Positions 36,144 through 47,038 of a stretch of 64,000 nucleotides of DNA are shown here, in pieces. A program made the position numbers and the translations under genes. Origin of the DNA: Polynucleobacter sp. MWH-P3-07-1 (GTDB lineage Bacteria > Pseudomonadota > Gammaproteobacteria > Burkholderiales > Burkholderiaceae); the NCBI RefSeq assembly GCF_018687555.1, contig NZ_CP061296.1, positions 248,001 through 312,000 on the forward strand, read 5' to 3'. Under the pieces are notes generated by a model. That model was not told the origin of the DNA, did not search any database, and worked only from the letters and a program-made list of their open reading frames with translations. Each line of letters begins with the position of its first letter. Position 1 is the stretch's first letter.

Positions 36144-36190
36144 AAGCCTATAAAATCGATCCATTCAGAAAATTAGGATTAATCAGCCTT

Positions 36191-37678
36191 ATGACAAGCG
36201 TTACCCCCGTTATCCTTTGTGGTGGTTCCGGCACTCGTCTTTGGCCTTTATCACGCTCGGGCTTTCCTAAGCAATTTTTAGTTCTGTCTGGCGGCGACTC
36301 AAAACTCAGTTTGTTTCAAGAAGCGATTGAGCGCATTAATGCAATTACCAATCAAGATATTGATTTAGGTCCAACCTTAATCGTGACTAATGAAGAGCAT
36401 CGCTTTTTGGCTTTAGATCAATTGCGTGAATTGCCCAGTATCAAAGCCACGCTATTACTAGAGCCTATCGGTCGCAATACTGCACCGGCCTTAACTCTAG
36501 CAGCCTTTCAGGCGCGCGATGGCGGACCCAATACTGAGCTTGATCCAATTTTGGTGATTACCCCTGCGGATCAAACTGTACAAAACACGGCTGCATTTGT
36601 TAAAGCTTTGCAAGAGTGCATTGCAGTAGTTAGTACAGATCAAAGCAAAAAGACGATTGCCATTTTAGGGATCACACCCACAGCGCCTGAGACGGGTTAT
36701 GGCTATATTGAGCGTATGCAAGAGCAGGGCGCTCATCATGAATACACCGTTGCCAAGTTTGTAGAAAAGCCAGATAGCAAAACTGCGCAGAGTTATTTAG
36801 CTGATGGAAACTATCTGTGGAATAGCGGGATGTTTGTCCTGCGCGCGAGTACTTGGTTGGCAGCTTTAAAAGAATTCAGACCCGATATTTTTGGCGCTAC
36901 AGAAACTGCTTGGCAAGGTAAAACAATCGATCAATCTGGAGATGTGGGTTTTTTTCGTCCTGATAAAGAATTGTTCAACACAATCCCGAGCGAGTCGATT
37001 GACTATGCAGTGATTGAAAAATGCCCGGGCACCAGTTTTAGTGTCAAGATGGTAGAGCTCAATGCCGGTTGGAATGACTTGGGTGCTTGGGATGCCGTTT
37101 GGCAAGTGGGTAGCCAAGATGGTAATGGTAACGTCACGAGTGGCGATACCTTACTCTCCAATACCAAGAACTCTTTAGTCCACGCCAGTACCCGTTTAGT
37201 CAGTACCGTGGGTATTGATAATTTAGTGATTATTGAAACAGCGGATGCCGTATTAGTAGCCGATAGAGCCAACAGCCAGGATGTGAAACACATCGTCTCT
37301 CAATTAGATGCGCAAAAGCGGGAAGAGAAGAATCTCCATCGTAAGGTTGCTCGGCCTTGGGGTTGGTATGACAGTGTGGACGAGGGCGAGCGCTTTAAAG
37401 TGAAACGTATTCAGGTAAAGCCGGGCGCCAGCCTGTCCTTGCAAATGCATCACCACCGCGCAGAGCATTGGATCGTGGTTAAGGGGATTGCGCAGATTAC
37501 CAATGGCGATCAGGTAATCACCTTACAAGAAAATCAAAGTACGTTTATTCCCCAGGGGCAGACCCATCGCTTGGCCAACCCTGGCAAAGAGCCTTTAGAA
37601 ATTATCGAAGTACAGTCGGGTAGTTATTTAGGCGAGGACGACATTGTGCGTTTTGAAGATACCTACGGACGTAGTTAG
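36191..37678 (+). CDS. manC: Mannose-1-phosphate guanylyltransferase / mannose-6-phosphate isomerase
   Basis: Makes GDP-mannose; the C-terminal cupin domain isomerises fructose-6-phosphate and mannose-6-phosphate. The nucleotidyltransferase motif [20 protein letters not shown] is at the N-terminus, FVEKPD follows, and the isomerase part reads [20 protein letters not shown] (first part quoted) with [16 protein letters not shown]. The ATG at 36191 is chosen because the family begins just before this motif; the frame opens earlier at 36134. Length 495 residues. First of manC-gmd-fcl. Confidence 0.95.
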   Translation: MTSVTPVILCGGSGTRLWPLSRSGFPKQFLVLSGGDSKLSLFQEAIERINAITNQDIDLGPTLIVTNEEHRFLALDQLRELPSIKATLLLEPIGRNTAPALTLAAFQARDGGPNTELDPILVITPADQTVQNTAAFVKALQECIAVVSTDQSKKTIAILGITPTAPETGYGYIERMQEQGAHHEYTVAKFVEKPDSKTAQSYLADGNYLWNSGMFVLRASTWLAALKEFRPDIFGATETAWQGKTIDQSGDVGFFRPDKELFNTIPSESIDYAVIEKCPGTSFSVKMVELNAGWNDLGAWDAVWQVGSQDGNGNVTSGDTLLSNTKNSLVHASTRLVSTVGIDNLVIIETADAVLVADRANSQDVKHIVSQLDAQKREEKNLHRKVARPWGWYDSVDEGERFKVKRIQVKPGASLSLQMHHHRAEHWIVVKGIAQITNGDQVITLQENQSTFIPQGQTHRLANPGKEPLEIIEVQSGSYLGEDDIVRFEDTYGRS

Positions 37679-37710
37679 AAAATACAAGATTACAAGCAAG
37701 AGAAATTCAT

Positions 37711-38853
37711 ATGACGAACGATAAAACTGCGAAACAAAAAGTCGCCCTAATCACCGGTATTACCGGACAAGACGGATCCTATTTGGCTGAGTTCTTATTG
37801 GAAAAAGGCTACATGGTCCACGGTATTAAGCGCCGCGCCTCTTCGTTTAATACCGAGCGCGTCGATCATCTTTATCAAGACCTACATATCAATCATCGTC
37901 ACTTTGTATTACATTACGGTGACTTGACTGATTCCAGTAACTTGACCCGCATCATCCAACAAACTCAGCCAGATGAGATCTACAACTTGGGTGCCCAAAG
38001 CCACGTTGCGGTTTCTTTTGAATCGCCCGAGTACACGGCAGATGTGGATGCGATTGGACCCTTGCGGATTTTGGAAGCTATTCGTATTCTGGGCTTGGAG
38101 AAGAAAACCCGTTTTTATCAAGCTTCTACCTCAGAGCTCTATGGCTTAGTGCAAGAGATTCCCCAAAAAGAAACGACACCGTTCTATCCCCGCAGTCCTT
38201 ATGCCGTAGCCAAGCTCTATGCCTACTGGATTACTGTGAACTACCGCGAAGCCTATGGCATGTATGCCTGTAACGGCATTCTCTTTAACCATGAATCTGA
38301 ACGCCGTGGTGAAACCTTTGTTACCAGAAAAATCACACGCGGTTTATCCAATATTGCCCAAGGCCTAGAGCAATGCTTATACATGGGCAATATGGACGCC
38401 TTGCGTGACTGGGGTCATGCTAAAGACTATGTCCGTATGCAATGGTTGATGTTGCAACAAGAGCAGCCTGACGATTTTGTCATTGCTACGGGTGTGCAAT
38501 TTAGTGTTCGTGAATTTATTATCCGTAGTGCCAAGCAATTGGGCATCACCATGCGCTTTGAGGGCAAGGCAGAGCAAGAGCAGGGCATCGTTGCTGCTGT
38601 TGACGGAGATAAAGCCCCTGCACTCAAAGCCGGTGATGTGATTATCAAAATTGATCCTCGTTACTATCGTCCAACAGAGGTCGAAACTCTTCTGGGCGAT
38701 CCAAGCAAAGCCAAGGCGAAACTGGGTTGGGTGCCTGAAATTACGATTGATGAGATGATTGTTGAGATGGTAGCGAATGACCTTGATCAAGCTAAACAAC
38801 ATGCGCTTCTAAAGAAGCATGGCTTTAGTGTGGCGATTGGTAAAGAGAATTAA
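37711..38853 (+). CDS. gmd: GDP-mannose 4,6-dehydratase
   Basis: NADP-dependent dehydration of GDP-mannose to GDP-4-keto-6-deoxymannose. Motifs are [53 protein letters not shown] and the catalytic [10 protein letters not shown]. The C-terminal part has an insertion around [20 protein letters not shown]. Length 380 residues. Overlapped or closely followed by fcl, giving GDP-L-fucose. Confidence 0.97.
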   Translation: MTNDKTAKQKVALITGITGQDGSYLAEFLLEKGYMVHGIKRRASSFNTERVDHLYQDLHINHRHFVLHYGDLTDSSNLTRIIQQTQPDEIYNLGAQSHVAVSFESPEYTADVDAIGPLRILEAIRILGLEKKTRFYQASTSELYGLVQEIPQKETTPFYPRSPYAVAKLYAYWITVNYREAYGMYACNGILFNHESERRGETFVTRKITRGLSNIAQGLEQCLYMGNMDALRDWGHAKDYVRMQWLMLQQEQPDDFVIATGVQFSVREFIIRSAKQLGITMRFEGKAEQEQGIVAAVDGDKAPALKAGDVIIKIDPRYYRPTEVETLLGDPSKAKAKLGWVPEITIDEMIVEMVANDLDQAKQHALLKKHGFSVAIGKEN

Positions 38854-38896
38854 AAATAAGAATAAATTCAAAAGAAAAGCAAAAAGAAAAAACATC

Positions 38897-39895
38897 GTGC
38901 CTACTGATTTAAACCAAAAGATCTATGTTGCTGGCCATCGGGGTATGGTTGGGTCAGCCATTGTGCGTAATTTAGTAGCGCACGGTTATAACAACATTGT
39001 TACTCGCACGCATGCTGAACTGGATTTAACCAATCAAGCACAAGTAAAGGTCTTTTTTCAACAAGAAAAGCCTGCCCAGGTTTATTTAGCAGCAGCTAAG
39101 GTCGGCGGTATTTATGCAAACAATACCTACCCAGCTGAATTTATTTACCAAAACCTCATGATGGAGGCAAATGTTATTCATCAGGCATTTGCGGCAGGGG
39201 TAAAAAAGCTGCTTTTTTTAGGCTCAAGCTGTATTTATCCTAAGCTTGCTCCACAGCCCATGGCTGAAAATGCCCTACTCACTGGAACGTTAGAGCCCAC
39301 TAATGAGCCTTATGCCATTGCAAAGATTGCAGGTATCAAGTTATGCGAGAGTTATAACCGCCAGTACGGGCAAAGCCATGGGATTGACTACCGCTCGGTC
39401 ATGCCAACCAATCTCTATGGCCCAGGCGACAACTACCATCCTGAAAATAGTCACGTGATCCCTGCGCTGATTCGACGCTTTCATGAAGCCAAAGAAGCCA
39501 ATGCTCCAGAGGTACTCATCTGGGGAACGGGCACTCCAAAGCGTGAGTTTCTCTATGTAGATGATATGGCCGCTGCTTGCGTCTTTGTGATGGAACTGTC
39601 TAAAGATATTTATGACCAACATACCGAGCCGATGCAAAGTCACATCAATGTAGGCTATGGTGACGATGTGACCATTGCACAATTAGCTGATGCTGTAGCA
39701 AAAGCCACTGGCTATGCTGGCAAGATTGGGTTTGATACATCAAAGCCCGATGGCACCCCTAGAAAGTGGATGGATTCAGGTAGATTGAATCGTCTGGGGT
39801 GGCAAGCCACAGTAGATTTAGAAGTGGGTCTCAAACAAGCCTATGGCGATTTCTTAAAAATGGATTCAGATGGCCCAGTAGGAAGAGTGTCTTGA
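38897..39895 (+). CDS. fcl: GDP-L-fucose synthase
   Basis: Epimerises and reduces GDP-4-keto-6-deoxymannose to GDP-L-fucose. It shows [18 protein letters not shown], the catalytic Tyr-x3-Lys in [14 protein letters not shown] and [15 protein letters not shown]. The GTG at 38897 ([11 protein letters not shown]) is preferred; the frame opens at 38819 inside gmd with a very basic 26-residue stretch unlike any family member. Length 332 residues. Its TGA overlaps the next gene's TTG start by two bases. Confidence 0.94.
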   Translation: MPTDLNQKIYVAGHRGMVGSAIVRNLVAHGYNNIVTRTHAELDLTNQAQVKVFFQQEKPAQVYLAAAKVGGIYANNTYPAEFIYQNLMMEANVIHQAFAAGVKKLLFLGSSCIYPKLAPQPMAENALLTGTLEPTNEPYAIAKIAGIKLCESYNRQYGQSHGIDYRSVMPTNLYGPGDNYHPENSHVIPALIRRFHEAKEANAPEVLIWGTGTPKREFLYVDDMAAACVFVMELSKDIYDQHTEPMQSHINVGYGDDVTIAQLADAVAKATGYAGKIGFDTSKPDGTPRKWMDSGRLNRLGWQATVDLEVGLKQAYGDFLKMDSDGPVGRVS

Positions 39896-40950
39896 GAATT
39901 GGCTTTCACACCAATAATTTGTCGTTCCGCGGCGCAGAGATTGCCGTCTTTGATTACGCGCTACACAACCAATCGCTTTTACAAAATGAATCACTGGTGT
40001 TTTACAAAAGTAAATTGCCTAGTGAGCCAACCGTCGTTAGTAAGTTTGAGCAGCATTTTAAAATCTTTGCTTACCAAGACACAGAGTATTTAGCACGTCT
40101 TGCCGATCAAGAAAAACTCGATTTGCTGTATTTCATTAAATCGGGTGAGCGTGATGGCGACATCATTAGCAATGTGCCTTGTGCAGTGCATGCGGTATTT
40201 CCAACCAAGGTAGAGCAGTTTCATGGGGATAAATTAGCCCTTGTATCAGAGTGGCTGTCTAAAGAGTATTCCAATGGCAAAGTACCGTTTGTGCCGCATA
40301 TGATTGATTTGCCAAATGTAGAAGGCGACCTTCGTAAAGAGCTCAATATTCCAGAGGAAGCTACAGTGCTGGCGAGTTACGGAGGGTCAGATAGCTTTAA
40401 CTTACCTTTCGTGCACGACACTATTTTGAAGGCGCTGGCTAAACGCACAGATCTGTATTTTGTCTTCATGAACTTTGCGCCTTTTGCAAAACATGAACGC
40501 TTGATCTTCTTGCCTGGTAATTCAGACATCCATTACAAGATGCGCTTCATTAACACTGCTGATGGCATGATTCATGCAAGGGGTATTGGTGAGAGTTATG
40601 GATTAGCTTGTGGAGAATTCTCTATTAAGAACAAGCCGGTGATGACCTACGCTATGTCTCCACAGCGCAGTCATATTGAAATCTTAGGCGATAAGGCGCT
40701 ACTCTATAAAGGCAGAAATGATCTAGAAGAGCTCCTCCTAGGGTTTAACCGAAAATGGCAATATGAGAAGAATTGGGATGCCTACAGTTTAGATTTTTCT
40801 GCGCAAGCGGTGATGCCAAAATTTGATGAGGTATTTATCAAAGGCGCAAACTTTGATCCTAAGTCGATTAATGCACTGGATAAGCTGGCAATTGAAGGTT
40901 ATCGCTTTGAGCGAAAAATTCGCAATCTTCTAAAAAAACGCTATTTATAA
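39892..40950 (+). CDS. Putative GT-B type glycosyltransferase
   Basis: The protein begins [20 protein letters not shown], which resembles the start of GT-B glycosyltransferases, and later has [20 protein letters not shown] with [15 protein letters not shown], comparable to the donor-binding E...G...E region of GT4-like enzymes. The classic GT4 motif is divergent, so the family is tentative. The TTG at 39892, overlapping the fcl stop, is preferred; the longer frame from 39799 would lie inside fcl. Length 352 residues. Donor may be GDP-mannose or GDP-fucose by proximity. Confidence 0.68.
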   Translation: MRIGFHTNNLSFRGAEIAVFDYALHNQSLLQNESLVFYKSKLPSEPTVVSKFEQHFKIFAYQDTEYLARLADQEKLDLLYFIKSGERDGDIISNVPCAVHAVFPTKVEQFHGDKLALVSEWLSKEYSNGKVPFVPHMIDLPNVEGDLRKELNIPEEATVLASYGGSDSFNLPFVHDTILKALAKRTDLYFVFMNFAPFAKHERLIFLPGNSDIHYKMRFINTADGMIHARGIGESYGLACGEFSIKNKPVMTYAMSPQRSHIEILGDKALLYKGRNDLEELLLGFNRKWQYEKNWDAYSLDFSAQAVMPKFDEVFIKGANFDPKSINALDKLAIEGYRFERKIRNLLKKRYL

Positions 40951-40951
40951 A

Positions 40952-42346
40952 ATGACTTGTATGCATCTACGATCTCGGTTGACCAGGGCAGACTTTTTGC
41001 TACTCGCTCAAGCGATTTTATTTGCCATTTTATTTGCCATTTGGGCATTACCGAAGACGATCTTTATGCGCAATCTCTGTTTAGGGATGGGTGCTTTTAT
41101 CGGTCTTTATCAGATCTACGCTTGCCGTACCTTTTTGGCTAATAAAAAAATCACACCCCTTTATTTAATCATTGCACTATTTTTCTGGGCTATATTCCAT
41201 TTACTTTTTCTGAGTAATAACTTTACTTTGCAATGGGGTGAATTTCAAAGCATTTGGAAGCGTAGCTTGATCGGTGTGATCTTTGCTGTAGGCTTTGGTT
41301 TAAGTATTCCCGCTGCTTCATTTAAGGTGCGGCAATGGCTTTGGCCTATTTTTTATCTTGGCTTACTATTGCCAACTTTAATATACATACTCAAGTTTGG
41401 ATTGCTTTATTACGAGAAAAAGAGTGGCTTGAATGTGGGCGCGTACTGGCATATTTATGTTGCAAAGACAGCCTATATGGGTTTTTGCATACCCGTACTT
41501 GCGGTAGCACTTGGGCAGATTTATCTCCAAACTACAAATGGAAAATGGTTGACATGGTCAAATTTTGCGTATGCATGCACGATCCCGGCAGTCTTATTTG
41601 TTTTTTATGCTGAGAACATTAAAAACGGGGTGCTCTATTCCTTTGTATTTACTTTGGTTTTTATTGGACTGATTATTTACAGATACTTTAAGGCTGCCCC
41701 CATCAAGATTTTGGTTTTAGTGGCCACCACCATTTTAGGATTTAGTATTTTTATCGGTAATCACATTAAGCAGAATCATTCTTGGGAGACTTTTTTAGCC
41801 GATGCTAAGGTGGCAACCCAAGCTGAAAATAGTGAGTCTTGGAAGTGCCAGGTTCCCGGAAAAAGTTTGCCTATAAATGAACTCGGCGAGCAAGTTTCTG
41901 ATACTAATTACTCACGAGTTGCTTGGGGTATTAATGCATTGAAGTTAATCCCCCAATACCCCTTGGGTTATGGTCTGGTAGAGCGATCCTTTGGGCATAT
42001 TGGCAAAGAAGTGTGGCCCGACTCCTGCCTGACTCAAAGTCATAGCGGCTGGTTGGATTTAACATTAGGCATTGGCATACCTGGGATGCTACTTATATTT
42101 GGGGCCATATTTACTTGCCTGAAGGGGTTGTTGGAGTTAAAGCCATCCGAAGTTGATCATTTTGGCCAATGGAGATTGATGGCGCTCTGGACGCTAATGA
42201 GCTTTGTTTTGATTTGGTGTACTGCTGAGATTAGTCAAAAAGTGTTTTTTGATGAAATGATGTTTTTTATAGCATTATCGGGAGGTCTGCTGGTTGCAAT
42301 AAGGCAAATCCTGCCATCCCAAAAACAAACAGGAATTGGGCCTTGA
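40952..42346 (+). CDS. O-antigen ligase/polymerase (WaaL/Wzy) family membrane protein
   Basis: Multi-pass membrane protein of 464 residues with about ten or more hydrophobic segments and one large periplasmic loop (about residues 275-345) containing SRVAWGINALKLIPQYPLGYG (partly quoted) and QSHSGWLDLTLGIGIPGMLL, the Wzy_C/O-antigen ligase signature. It could be the ligase WaaL or a polymerase; the HSGWLDL pattern is common to both. A perfect 12-base tandem repeat occurs in the first transmembrane segment (41015-41038). Overlaps galE by four bases. Confidence 0.85.
   Translation: MTCMHLRSRLTRADFLLLAQAILFAILFAIWALPKTIFMRNLCLGMGAFIGLYQIYACRTFLANKKITPLYLIIALFFWAIFHLLFLSNNFTLQWGEFQSIWKRSLIGVIFAVGFGLSIPAASFKVRQWLWPIFYLGLLLPTLIYILKFGLLYYEKKSGLNVGAYWHIYVAKTAYMGFCIPVLAVALGQIYLQTTNGKWLTWSNFAYACTIPAVLFVFYAENIKNGVLYSFVFTLVFIGLIIYRYFKAAPIKILVLVATTILGFSIFIGNHIKQNHSWETFLADAKVATQAENSESWKCQVPGKSLPINELGEQVSDTNYSRVAWGINALKLIPQYPLGYGLVERSFGHIGKEVWPDSCLTQSHSGWLDLTLGIGIPGMLLIFGAIFTCLKGLLELKPSEVDHFGQWRLMALWTLMSFVLIWCTAEISQKVFFDEMMFFIALSGGLLVAIRQILPSQKQTGIGP
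41015..41038 (+). repeat. Perfect 12-base tandem repeat inside the ligase gene
   Basis: ATTTTATTTGCC is repeated twice head to tail, encoding a duplicated Ile-Leu-Phe-Ala stretch in the first transmembrane helix. It keeps frame and may be a slippage hotspot. Confidence 0.8.
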
Positions 42347-43359
42347 ATATTTTATTGACAGGTGGTGCTGGGTATATTGGAAGCCATACTGCTGTTGTGT
42401 TGATGCAGGAAGGTCATGAAGTAATTATTTTTGATAATTTTTCAAACAGTAAAAGAAGTGTTTTAAATCGACTGGAGAAAATTACCGGTAAGCTAATTGT
42501 TTGTATTGACGGAGATATAAGAAATCGATCGCTAGTCAAACAAACATTACAGTATTACAAAATTGATGCTGTTTTACACTTTGCAGGCCTTAAGGCGGTT
42601 GGTGAATCATCAGAAGATCCGCTTGCTTACTACGATAACAACGTAGCAGGCACCATTTCTTTGTTAATGGCAATGAAGTCTTGTAGCGTTAAGATTCTTA
42701 TTTTTAGCTCCAGTGCAACTGTTTACGGAGTGCCACACTACTTGCCAATAGATGAAAAGCATCCAACCGATCCAGAAAGTCCTTATGGAAAAACAAAACT
42801 CCAAATTGAACAAATCCTGAGTGATTTAGCTAAGTCAGATAGCAGTTGGAGAATTTTTGCCTTGAGGTACTTTAATCCTGTTGGGGCCCATGAGTCTGGT
42901 TTGATCGGCGAGGACCCGAATGGCACGCCTAATAATCTTATGCCCTACATTTCCCAGGTGGCCTATGGCATTTTGGATAAATTAAAAATATATGGGAATG
43001 ATTACGATACGCCCGATGGGACAGGGGTTAGAGACTATATCCATGTCATGGATTTGGCCGAAGGACACTTGGCAGCCTTGGACTACGTCGGCAATCATAA
43101 TGAAGCGTTTTCTGTCATGAATTTGGGTACCGGCAACGGCTGCAGTGTTCTTGAATTAGTTAATTTGTATGAGTATGAAGCATCCAAGAAAATACCATAT
43201 GAGATCAGCGCAAGAAGGACGGGCGATATTGCAGCATGCTATGCCAATCCTGAAATGGCCTTTTTGAAGATGGGCTGGAAGAGTAAAAAAACATTAAGAG
43301 AAATGTGCTTCGATTCCTGGCGTTGGGCCTCTACCAGTTTACAGAAGCATAAAGATTAA
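42343..43359 (+). CDS. galE: UDP-glucose 4-epimerase
   Basis: Interconverts UDP-glucose and UDP-galactose (or their N-acetyl forms). Motifs: MNILLTGGAGYIGSHTAVVL, HFAGLKAVGESSEDPLAYYD, SSSATVYG, catalytic SPYGKTKLQIE and ALRYFNPVGAHESGLIGEDP. Length 338 residues. The TTG start overlaps the preceding stop. From here the locus becomes clearly more AT-rich, with many ATA and AGA codons. Confidence 0.95.
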   Translation: MNILLTGGAGYIGSHTAVVLMQEGHEVIIFDNFSNSKRSVLNRLEKITGKLIVCIDGDIRNRSLVKQTLQYYKIDAVLHFAGLKAVGESSEDPLAYYDNNVAGTISLLMAMKSCSVKILIFSSSATVYGVPHYLPIDEKHPTDPESPYGKTKLQIEQILSDLAKSDSSWRIFALRYFNPVGAHESGLIGEDPNGTPNNLMPYISQVAYGILDKLKIYGNDYDTPDGTGVRDYIHVMDLAEGHLAALDYVGNHNEAFSVMNLGTGNGCSVLELVNLYEYEASKKIPYEISARRTGDIAACYANPEMAFLKMGWKSKKTLREMCFDSWRWASTSLQKHKD

Positions 43360-43395
43360 ATTCTTTGATGATTCTGGTGAAGTATTTAGAGTGTT

Positions 43396-44283
43396 TTAGG
43401 TTTCAGTGTTCAGATAGGAGTGAGCTGAAATGCTGTTAAAGCGCCCCCTAACCTGGTTTAATTCTGGGTTTTTAGTATTGGTGTTGTAGGACGGTCTTAC
43501 AGAGCATTCGTTTGGATGGCGTAACAACATCCAATTGGCATAGGTTTCATATTCAGAAAAACAGGCATGCGAATTTAATGGACGAGTTTTTGCAATTACC
43601 TCATGCCATGGGAGGCCATGTAATGACTCTAGTTCTGAGAGCATTTGCAATACATGCTGCCTGTTAAATATCATCATATGCGCTGTTCTAGACCACAGCG
43701 CTTTATGCTTCTCATTAAATATTAGAAAGAAGGCCGCGAAGTATGGTGGCCACCATTCTTCGGTTCCAAAAAAAACAAACCTATCCGATTTATCAAAAAA
43801 AGAAATAGGCTCTATAAAATGCGTGTCTGCATCAATCACAATATAGTTTTCGGAAGGGGATGTATAGGCCCAGCCTAATTTAAGAAATTGCTGATAAAGC
43901 CAACCAGATCTATTTGGTAGTGCTGTAAATTCCAGTGGATATTGGTAGTGATTAACGTTAAAGCCCAAGACCTCTATTTCGCTTATAAAGCTGACTCGAT
44001 CATCTCTGACAAGACCTTTAAGCATTGTTGCATCATTTGTGATGATAAAAATATTGTTGATGGTGATATTTTTTATGAGCTCTAGACTCTTGATTGATTG
44101 AGCCAATGTCCCGGCATCTTTGTTGTGAACAACATAAACTATGTCCACCCCTTTACTCAAGCAAAGATCTGGAAAATGAAAGCCAAGCATAAGTAATTTG
44201 CAGAGCTTTAGTAATAGGAAATGACTGTATTTCCAAGGCCCTCGCTCTTGTAATAGCTTAATTTGTTTCATTAACTTATGCAT
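43396..44283 (-). CDS. DUF6492-like putative glycosyltransferase
   Basis: A 295-residue protein encoded opposite to the rest of the locus. It contains VDIVYVVHNKDAGTLAQSIK, IFIITNDATML and YIVIDADTHFIEPISFFD, where the DAD element looks like the metal-binding motif of GT-A glycosyltransferases. RSGWLYQQFLKLGWAY fits the DUF6492 family of predicted sugar transferases. N-terminal residues 1-40 are basic and hydrophobic. Acceptor and donor unknown. Convergent with galE and divergent from the next GT2 gene. Confidence 0.65.
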   Translation of the reverse strand: MHKLMKQIKLLQERGPWKYSHFLLLKLCKLLMLGFHFPDLCLSKGVDIVYVVHNKDAGTLAQSIKSLELIKNITINNIFIITNDATMLKGLVRDDRVSFISEIEVLGFNVNHYQYPLEFTALPNRSGWLYQQFLKLGWAYTSPSENYIVIDADTHFIEPISFFDKSDRFVFFGTEEWWPPYFAAFFLIFNEKHKALWSRTAHMMIFNRQHVLQMLSELESLHGLPWHEVIAKTRPLNSHACFSEYETYANWMLLRHPNECSVRPSYNTNTKNPELNQVRGRFNSISAHSYLNTET

Positions 44284-44366
44284 AGGGTAATAATGCCATT
44301 AATCAGCTCTCAATTCTCAAAAGTTAATCTAAAATAAGGGCAATATTCTCTTAAAATGTAAATACT

Positions 44367-45515
44367 GTGCTTTCTATTATTATCCCAACCTATAACAGCG
44401 CCGAAACTCTTTTAGAGTCATATTATTCTGTGCTTAATAGCGGAGTAAGAGATCAAGAAATTATTTTTGTCGATGATGGGTCCAAAGATGCAACCTCTCA
44501 AATAATTCAAAGCCTTCTTGGTGACAACCCTAATATATCTTTTCTGGCGAATGATCAAAATTTAGGTGGTGGGGCAACGCGTAATAAAGGAGTAGAGTTT
44601 GCAAAATATCCACTGGTTTTCATATTGGATAGTGATGATGTGCTTGCTCCTGGCTCCTTAGGGCGCGCAATTGAGGAGCTCAACTTAAACAATGCGGATG
44701 GCGTAGCAACTTCGCAGTCAGTATTTTTTTCCTCCGACATTAAAAATCCCTTAAAAATCATTCAATATAAGTCCGGCTTTGCTCGATTTGAAGATTTAGT
44801 CTCACATATACCAAGCCCAGTTACGGGAAACCTCCTCTTTACTAAACAAGCTTTTCTCGATGTGGGAGGATATCCCAGTCATCATAGTTTTGATACTCAG
44901 GGGTTCGGTTTCAGATTGCTGCAAAATAATAAAAAAATCTTGGTTGGTAGTTCGTTTATGTACTACCAAAGGTTGCCGCTACAGCCATCTTATTATTCTA
45001 GAGAGGCGAGGGCTGGCAATATAAATAGAAATTGGTTTTATATTTTCTTTGAAAGCCTTTACAAGTTCACCCCGAATGTCAGGAGGTTAATCTTGGAATT
45101 TCCGTGCTCCAACCCTTCAATGCTTGCGAAGGGGCATCATCTTTTTAATGTACTGGCTGACAAATCAAAAAATGAGGGATTCTATTGCGAAGAAGCAGAA
45201 TTTTTAGATGAGCAGGGCGCTTATCGTGCTTATAAAAATTCAAATGATTATACTTTGAATGCATGGTCTTTTGGCTATGAGCTTAGGCAACAAAATTATG
45301 AATCAGCCTTTAGAAGAATTCGAGGCATGGAGATGTCCCCGAAATCCATAAGATTGTTGTATCCGCTAATCGCAGATCTATTTGGACCAAAACTTTTAGA
45401 AGAGGATATTCGCGACTTTTCTTATTTTTTTGCTTTTCAAAAAGACTTTACATGGCGTATGAAAATTTTAAAGCAAAAAATTTTAAACAGATTAAATATA
45501 TTTAGGCATTTTTAA
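44367..45515 (+). CDS. GT2 family glycosyltransferase
   Basis: GT-A fold transferase. The N-terminus LSIIIPTYNSAETLLESYYS, IFVDDGSKDATSQII and FILDSDDVLAPGSL show the nucleotide-binding and DxD-type motifs. The C-terminal 170 residues are a helical accessory region without recognisable motif. Starts at GTG 44367. Length 382 residues. Next to the FdtA/FdtB-like genes, so it might transfer the amino sugar; that is inference. Confidence 0.88.
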   Translation: MLSIIIPTYNSAETLLESYYSVLNSGVRDQEIIFVDDGSKDATSQIIQSLLGDNPNISFLANDQNLGGGATRNKGVEFAKYPLVFILDSDDVLAPGSLGRAIEELNLNNADGVATSQSVFFSSDIKNPLKIIQYKSGFARFEDLVSHIPSPVTGNLLFTKQAFLDVGGYPSHHSFDTQGFGFRLLQNNKKILVGSSFMYYQRLPLQPSYYSREARAGNINRNWFYIFFESLYKFTPNVRRLILEFPCSNPSMLAKGHHLFNVLADKSKNEGFYCEEAEFLDEQGAYRAYKNSNDYTLNAWSFGYELRQQNYESAFRRIRGMEMSPKSIRLLYPLIADLFGPKLLEEDIRDFSYFFAFQKDFTWRMKILKQKILNRLNIFRHF

Positions 45516-45516
45516 T

Positions 45517-45930
45517 ATGAGTCTTATAGAGAAATGCAGGTTAATTAACCTGCCCAAGATTGCTGATGAAAGAGGAAATCTAACTTTCATAGAAGGAAAT
45601 AAGCAGATTCCTTTTGGTATTGAGAGGGTCTATTATTTATATGATGTTCCTGGGGGTGCTGAGCGAGGTGGGCATGCCCATAAACAACTTGAGCAGTTAA
45701 TCATTGCCTCATCTGGAAGTTTTGATGTTGTTTTGGATGACGGGAATCAGAAAAAAAGATTTCATTTGAATAGGCCATATTTTGGGCTTTACGTATGCCC
45801 CTATATTTGGAGGGAGCTGGACAATTTTTCGTCGGGCTCGGTATGTACCGTTATGGCATCAAGACCATATGAAGAGGATGATTATTTTCGGAACTATAAA
45901 GATTATTTGCTAGTAAGGTCTCGGAAATGA
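45517..45930 (+). CDS. fdtA: FdtA/QdtA family sugar 3,4-ketoisomerase (cupin)
   Basis: WxcM-like cupin converting dTDP-4-keto-6-deoxyglucose to the 3-keto isomer. Typical features are [40 protein letters not shown] with the catalytic histidines, and [19 protein letters not shown]. Length 137 residues. FdtA (Fuc3N) and QdtA (Qui3N) differ only in stereochemistry and cannot be told apart here. Stop overlaps the aminotransferase start by four bases. Confidence 0.86.
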   Translation: MSLIEKCRLINLPKIADERGNLTFIEGNKQIPFGIERVYYLYDVPGGAERGGHAHKQLEQLIIASSGSFDVVLDDGNQKKRFHLNRPYFGLYVCPYIWRELDNFSSGSVCTVMASRPYEEDDYFRNYKDYLLVRSRK

Positions 45931-47027
45931 ACATCCCTTTTTTAGATTTACAAGCGACGTATACCGAGCTAAAGATTGATATAGATGCTGCTGTAAAACG
46001 AGTCTTAGATTCTGGATTTTATATTCTTGGACCAGAGGTTGAGACGTTTGAAAGTGAGTTTGCTCATTTCTGTGAAGCTCAATTTTGCGTAGGAGTGGGC
46101 AATGGTTTGGATGCAATTTATATTGCCTTGAAATCGCTTGGGATTGGGTCAGGCGATGAGGTTCTAGTTCCTGCAAACACTTATATCGCAACTTGGTTGG
46201 CCGTAAGCCAGTGTGGCGCTATTCCGGTTCCAATTGAGCCGAGCATAGATACAAATAACATAGACCCATCTTTATTTTCAAAATCAGTTACCAAAAAAAC
46301 CAAAGCAATTATCGCCGTTCATTTGTATGGTCAACCAGCTCCGTTAGATGAAATATTAAAATTTGCAAAGGAGTTTAATCTCAAAGTTATTGAGGATGCT
46401 GCTCAAGCGCACGGAGCCAGTTATAAGGGTCAAAGAATTGGAGCACATTCTGATATGGTCACCTGGAGCTTCTATCCAGGAAAAAATCTAGGCGCATTTG
46501 GTGATGGTGGTGCCATCACTACAAATAATGAGGGGCTGGCTAAAAAAGCTGCGGTAATGCGTAACTATGGCTCTGAGCGTAAATATGTAAACGATGTTAA
46601 GGGCTTAAATAGTAGGCTCGACCCACTCCAAGCTGCTATATTGAGGGTAAAGCTTTCAAAACTTGATGAGTGGAATGTGCGGCGCACAGAGATTGCAAAA
46701 ACTTATGATGATGCGTTTGGGCCCGCCGGATTTTATATCCCTAAACAAGGAAGTGGTTGCAGATCCTCTTGGCATCTCTATGTATTGCGTCATTCAAAGA
46801 GAAATGACATTGTCAAAGCATTGGATGATCTTGGTGTAAGCGCTCTCATTCATTACCCAATTCCTCCACACCTACAGAAGGCATATAGCTCTCTTGGATA
46901 TGTGCGCGGCGATTTTCCGATAGCTGAGAAACTCTCTGATGAGGTATTTAGTTTGCCAATTGGACCACATCTATCTATCGAAAATATGCATAGAGTGGTT
47001 GAATCGGTGTTAAAAGTAGCTTCATAA
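45927..47027 (+). CDS. fdtB: DegT/DnrJ/EryC1-family aminotransferase (FdtB/QdtB-like)
   Basis: PLP-dependent transfer of an amino group to the 3-keto sugar made by the preceding cupin, giving dTDP-3-amino-3,6-dideoxyhexose. It begins [16 protein letters not shown], has [17 protein letters not shown], and the PLP lysine is in [34 protein letters not shown] is also typical. Length 366 residues. No acetyltransferase of the FdtC/QdtC type is visible next to it. Confidence 0.9.
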   Translation: MNIPFLDLQATYTELKIDIDAAVKRVLDSGFYILGPEVETFESEFAHFCEAQFCVGVGNGLDAIYIALKSLGIGSGDEVLVPANTYIATWLAVSQCGAIPVPIEPSIDTNNIDPSLFSKSVTKKTKAIIAVHLYGQPAPLDEILKFAKEFNLKVIEDAAQAHGASYKGQRIGAHSDMVTWSFYPGKNLGAFGDGGAITTNNEGLAKKAAVMRNYGSERKYVNDVKGLNSRLDPLQAAILRVKLSKLDEWNVRRTEIAKTYDDAFGPAGFYIPKQGSGCRSSWHLYVLRHSKRNDIVKALDDLGVSALIHYPIPPHLQKAYSSLGYVRGDFPIAEKLSDEVFSLPIGPHLSIENMHRVVESVLKVAS

Positions 47028-47038
47028 AATTATTCAAG

